DNA from: Paenibacillus glycanilyticus
Lineage (GTDB): Bacteria; Bacillota; Bacilli; Paenibacillales; Paenibacillaceae
Length of the DNA: 64,000 nucleotides
NCBI RefSeq assembly: GCF_023715145.1
Contig: NZ_JAMBNP010000005.1
Location: 62,001 to 126,000 of the forward strand
Reading direction: 5' to 3'
Part shown: piece by piece, positions 61,021 to 64,000 of the stretch
Position numbering within the stretch: the first letter of the stretch is position 1
Layout of the letters: every line of letters starts with the position of its first letter
The notes under the pieces: model-generated
The model's input: only the letters and a program-made list of their open reading frames with translations
What the model was told of the DNA's origin: nothing
Database searches by the model: none
Made by a program: the position numbers and the translations under genes

Positions 61021-61989
61021 ATGTTAGAACGCGAATTGTCTTTAGAGCTTGTTCGAGTCACGGAGCTTGCGGCGCTTGCCGCTTCCCCTTGGATGGGCCG
61101 GGGAGACAAGAACAGCGCCGACGGTGCAGCAACCGAAGCGATGCGTAGCATGTTTGATACGGTATCAATCCGTGGTACGGTTGTTATAGGTGAAGGTGGG
61201 ATGGATGAAGCGCCGATGCTGTATATCGGTGAACAGGTCGGCAGCTTGCAGGGACCAGAGGTCGATGTGGCGGTTGATCCCCTCGAAGGAACCGAGATCG
61301 TTGCCAGAGGGCTGAATAATGCGATGGCTGTACTGGCTGTCGCAGGCAAAGGGCAGCTCCTTCACGCACCTGACATGTATATGGAGAAATTGGCGGTTGG
61401 CCCGGAGCTTGCGGGCAAGCTGTCGCTGAAGGACCCGATCCGCACGACGCTCGAGAAGGCGGCATTAGCTTTGGATAAGCCAATCACGGACCTGACCGTT
61501 ATGATTCTGGATCGCGATCGTCATGCGGATATGACCCGCGAGCTCAGGGAAGGGGGCGTCCGTATCAAGTTTTTATCGGATGGGGATGTAGCGGGAGCGC
61601 TTGCGCCTTCTTTTCCGGAAGCGGGTATTGATCTTTATGTAGGCTCGGGCGGGGCGCCTGAAGGCGTGCTGGCGGCAGCAGCGCTCCGATGTCTGGGCGG
61701 CGAAATTCAAGGCAGGCTGATGCCTGAAAGCGATGAGCAGTATGAACGCTGCGTCTCTATGGGGCTGTCGGATCCTCGCAAAATACTAAACATTACCGAT
61801 ATGGTAGGCACGGGAGATGTTATTTTCGCCGCGACCGGCGTAACGCCCGGCGAGTTTTTGGGCGGGGTGCGCTATATGCCGGATCAGAGGGCGGAGACGC
61901 ATTCAATGGTGATGCGCGCGCAGACCCGCACCGTTCGTTATGTAAAGTCGCTGCATTATTTACCGAACAAACCTCTTTTGCGCAAATAA
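61021..61989 (+). CDS. glpX: Fructose-1,6-bisphosphatase class II
   Basis: 322 residues. It hydrolyses fructose 1,6-bisphosphate in gluconeogenesis, and often sedoheptulose bisphosphate. Motifs: [30 protein letters not shown] (metal Glu), [16 protein letters not shown] (DPxEGT) and [20 protein letters not shown] 61021 has AGAGGATG about 9 nt upstream; an ORF extension of 10 codons is less likely. First gene of a glpX-ndk-fsa cluster, consistent with control by the ccpN module beside it. Confidence 0.94.
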   Translation: MLERELSLELVRVTELAALAASPWMGRGDKNSADGAATEAMRSMFDTVSIRGTVVIGEGGMDEAPMLYIGEQVGSLQGPEVDVAVDPLEGTEIVARGLNNAMAVLAVAGKGQLLHAPDMYMEKLAVGPELAGKLSLKDPIRTTLEKAALALDKPITDLTVMILDRDRHADMTRELREGGVRIKFLSDGDVAGALAPSFPEAGIDLYVGSGGAPEGVLAAAALRCLGGEIQGRLMPESDEQYERCVSMGLSDPRKILNITDMVGTGDVIFAATGVTPGEFLGGVRYMPDQRAETHSMVMRAQTRTVRYVKSLHYLPNKPLLRK

Positions 61990-62014
61990 ACTTGGAATGA
62001 AAGAAGGAATGGGA

Positions 62015-62422
62015 ATGGAACGAACCTTTGTCATGGTGAAGCCCGATGGTGTGAAGCGTGGATTAATCGGCAGCATAGTAGGAAGATTCGAGCACAAAGG
62101 CTTTAAGCTCATACAGGCGAAGTTGATTGAGATTGATACTCCCCTGGCTGAGCGCCATTACAGTGAACATGCGGAGAAGCCGTTCTTCGGCGAGCTCGTG
62201 GAGTTCATAACTTCAGGTCCTTCTTTCGCCATGGTCTGGGAAGGCCCCGGTGCCGTGAAAAATGCCCGCACGCTGATCGGCCGCACCAATCCTACGGATG
62301 CCGATGCAGGCACGATTCGCGGGGACTTTGCGCTGAGCGTGGAGAGCAATATCGTTCACGGATCCGATTCTGTTGAAAGCGCAGAGCGCGAGATCGAGAT
62401 GTTTTTTGGCGGACAGCTATGA
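62015..62422 (+). CDS. ndk: Nucleoside diphosphate kinase
   Basis: 135 residues. It transfers phosphate between nucleotides through H115 in [33 protein letters not shown] is the standard N-terminus. ATG 62015 has AAGGAATGGGA upstream; 6 codons of open frame before it are unlikely. Its stop overlaps the fsa start by 4 nt (ATGA). Confidence 0.96.
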   Translation: MERTFVMVKPDGVKRGLIGSIVGRFEHKGFKLIQAKLIEIDTPLAERHYSEHAEKPFFGELVEFITSGPSFAMVWEGPGAVKNARTLIGRTNPTDADAGTIRGDFALSVESNIVHGSDSVESAEREIEMFFGGQL

Positions 62423-63069
62423 AATTCTTCCTGGATACGGCTAATGTCGAGGAGATAAAACGGATTGCGAGGCTGGGTCTTGTTGACGGCGTGACGACAA
62501 ATCCGTCTCTGATAGCGAAGGAAGGCCGGGATTTCAAGGAAGTGGTTCAGGAAATTGCAGGTTTTGTTCATGGACCGATCAGCGCGGAGGTTATCGGAAC
62601 AACTTCCGAAGAGATGCTGATAGAAGCCTTTGATATTGCAGAGTGGGCGCCTAACATTGTGGTTAAGCTGCCGATGACCGAAGACGGGTTGTACGCAACG
62701 CGCGCTTTGTCGGAGAAAGGCATCAAGACGAATGTTACGCTTATCTTTACTGCCGCTCAAGGTTTGATGGCTGCAAAGGCCGGTGCAACCTATATCAGTC
62801 CTTTTGTTGGACGCCTCGATGATATTGGGACGGATGGCATGGGACTTATTAGGGATCTCCGTACGATTCTCCATAATTACGGTATGCACGCGGAAATCAT
62901 TGCGGCGAGCATCCGTCACATCGGTCATGTGGAGCAGGCTGCTCTGGCCGGAGCCCATATTGCAACGATCCCGGGCTCGCTCCTGCCGGCGCTTTGGAAG
63001 CATCCTCTTACCGATGCCGGAATTGCGAAATTCCTGAGTGATTGGGGCAGCAGAAAGCCACATGATTAG
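62419..63069 (+). CDS. fsa: Fructose-6-phosphate aldolase / transaldolase-like (FSA type)
   Basis: 216 residues, short transaldolase family. The Schiff-base lysine is K83 in [31 protein letters not shown] and [13 protein letters not shown] are diagnostic. In Firmicutes such proteins usually act as transaldolase in the pentose phosphate or RuMP cycle. Overlaps ndk, so translationally coupled. A short-stem terminator follows. Confidence 0.93.
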   Translation: MKFFLDTANVEEIKRIARLGLVDGVTTNPSLIAKEGRDFKEVVQEIAGFVHGPISAEVIGTTSEEMLIEAFDIAEWAPNIVVKLPMTEDGLYATRALSEKGIKTNVTLIFTAAQGLMAAKAGATYISPFVGRLDDIGTDGMGLIRDLRTILHNYGMHAEIIAASIRHIGHVEQAALAGAHIATIPGSLLPALWKHPLTDAGIAKFLSDWGSRKPHD

Positions 63070-63101
63070 CCTATTCTTATAGTATCTAACCTTATGTATC
63101 G

Positions 63102-63128
63102 GGAAACCGCTTGCATGAGGTTTTTTTG
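63102..63128 (+). terminator. Weak terminator after fsa
   Basis: AAACC and GGTTT with a 10-nt loop, then a T-rich run (TTTTTTTG). Confidence 0.5.
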
Positions 63129-63181
63129 TTTTTCAATCTAATTCTATGAAAACATGGTTATGGAAAAGAATGAAAAAAGCA

Positions 63182-63210
63182 TTGACACGATACGATTCGT
63201 ATCTTAAAGT
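63182..63210 (+). promoter_or_regulatory. Predicted promoter of the exopolysaccharide operon
   Basis: -35 TTGACA (63182-63187), 17-bp spacer, -10 TAAAGT (63205-63210). The spacer is filled by a perfect 15-bp palindrome. Confidence 0.7.
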
Positions 63211-63239
63211 ATTACTACATATACGATACAATTTGTATC
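63189..63239 (+). promoter_or_regulatory. Two 15-bp palindromic operators
   Basis: GATACGATTCGTATC (63189-63203, between -35 and -10) and GATACAATTTGTATC (63225-63239, just after the expected start). Both are perfect palindromes around a central T and share GATAC...GTATC, with centres 36 bp apart. The position indicates repression. The regulator is not recognisable in this window. Confidence 0.7.
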
Positions 63240-63271
63240 TAATACTTAGTATTGCTGCAGGAGGGAAGTTT

Positions 63272-64000
63272 GTGGAGCTAAAGCAGTATGTTCAAATTGT
63301 GTGGAAGAAATGGTGGTTAATTGCCGCCGTCGTAATTGTCGCTGTGATTGCAACAGGTATTAAAAGCTTCTTTTTTACAACTCCGATCTATCAAGCTAAA
63401 GCTACTCTCATTGTCAATCAATCTCCGCAGCAAGCAGGCGTAGAGACACTGAATCTTGGATTATTGCAATCCAATGTGATGCTTATCAACTCCTACAAAA
63501 AAATCGTTGAATCTGCTTTCATTATGGATAAAGTTGTAGAGCAGAACGCAAGCCTTGGCGTAACCTCGGAGCAGCTATCCTCAAAAGTTACGGTAACCTC
63601 CTCGGATGACTCGCAAATTATGGAAATCACTTACAATGGATCCTCCTATAAACAAGCAGCCCAAATCGTAAACGCGGTCTCCGTAGTATTCCTGACCCAA
63701 ATCCCAAACATTATGCAGGTTGACAATGTCACCATTCTGGATAAAGCCAACGAGAACGATAAGTCTAATCCCATTAATAACAGCCCAATTCTGAACATAC
63801 TAATCAGTTTTATCGTTGCGCTCATGATGGCAGTCGGCATCGTCTTTCTGCTGGATTATTTAGATGACACCATTAAGAGTGAAACTGAAATGTTGCAGAC
63901 CCTCGATGTGCCAGTCCTGGCCATGATTAATAAAATCAATAGACATGATCTTGGTACTGACAGCAAGCCTTCTATGACTATGAAAAAGGATTTGGGTGAA
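63272..64000 (+). CDS. Wzz/YveK-type polysaccharide chain-length/kinase-modulator protein (3' end outside window)
   Basis: 243 codons are visible and the frame is still open at the window end. MELKQYVQIVWKKWWLIAAV starts the Wzz domain. TM1 lies at about 16-33, an extracellular part has IYQAKATLIVNQSPQQAG, and TM2 lies at about 172-195 (ILISFIVALMMAVGIVFLL), followed by LDDTIKSETEMLQTLDVPVLA. In Firmicutes this protein activates a BY-kinase and opens capsule/EPS operons. GTG 63272 has AGGAGGG 6 nt upstream. Confidence 0.9.
   Translation, partial: MELKQYVQIVWKKWWLIAAVVIVAVIATGIKSFFFTTPIYQAKATLIVNQSPQQAGVETLNLGLLQSNVMLINSYKKIVESAFIMDKVVEQNASLGVTSEQLSSKVTVTSSDDSQIMEITYNGSSYKQAAQIVNAVSVVFLTQIPNIMQVDNVTILDKANENDKSNPINNSPILNILISFIVALMMAVGIVFLLDYLDDTIKSETEMLQTLDVPVLAMINKINRHDLGTDSKPSMTMKKDLGE

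Overview
The window looks like a chromosomal segment from a spore-forming, low-to-mid-GC Firmicute of the Paenibacillus type. Support: strong Gram-positive ribosome-binding sites with frequent TTG/GTG starts; YesM/YesN-type two-component genes beside LplABC-type sugar ABC transporters; an S-layer-homology protein; sporulation genes (yunB, a lytH-like peptidase, ylbJ); and Bacillus-like neighbourhoods (yunB-lytH-lipA-yutD, ccpN-yqfL, yhgD-yhgE, hxlR-hxlA-hxlB). I saw no rRNA, tRNA, CRISPR array, prophage or intact insertion sequence.

Layout. 1-4.7 kb: tail of an unknown gene, an alpha-glucan phosphorylase, a GH43 enzyme, a small membrane protein and an HPr-like protein without the HPr histidine. 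4.8-14.2 kb: a split YesN/YesM two-component system around a GH38 alpha-mannosidase, an orphan solute-binding lipoprotein and a MATE exporter. 14.2-33.1 kb: a polysaccharide-utilisation island with a LplB/LplC/LplA-type transporter, a 1977-residue S-layer-anchored protein with two beta-helix domains, a Gfo/Idh/MocA oxidoreductase, a decayed GH3 gene, a mannonate-dehydratase-type enolase-superfamily enzyme, an SDR epimerase, GH116 and a GH8 exo-oligoxylanase with a CcpA-type site on its promoter. Together these suggest capture, trimming, uptake and breakdown of plant hemicellulose or uronate-containing oligosaccharides.

33.4-41.2 kb: the ribulose monophosphate genes hxlB, hxlA and hxlR, a chemotaxis receptor, small unknown genes, a ROK sugar kinase and mannose-6-phosphate isomerase separated by a tandem hairpin array, and a divergent LacI regulator. 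41.2-48 kb: a DUF2500 protein, the yhgD/yhgE pair with matching operators, an LTA-synthase-like enzyme, a small unknown protein and a nucleoside deaminase. 48-56.4 kb: a second hairpin array, then yunB, a lytH-like peptidase, lipA, yutD, NAD kinase, ylbJ, a 30-residue peptide, a truncated hemoglobin, a DUF2225 protein and a coupled yycC pair. 56.4-64 kb: an M3 oligopeptidase, a PD-(D/E)XK nuclease with an HTH tail, ccpN-yqfL (gluconeogenic control), glpX, ndk, an FSA-type transaldolase, and the start of an exopolysaccharide operon behind a promoter carrying two 15-bp palindromes.

The most unusual observation is a family of tandem intercistronic hairpin repeats at two distant loci (4 x 72 bp at 38.8 kb, 3 x 68 bp at 48.1 kb). 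Read in the direction of the flanking genes, the two arrays align over nearly the whole unit, share the core ATGCTTACGARGCAAGA, show base-pair covariation in the stem, and both run straight into the Shine-Dalgarno sequence of the downstream gene. All functional calls come from reading motifs; no database search was run.
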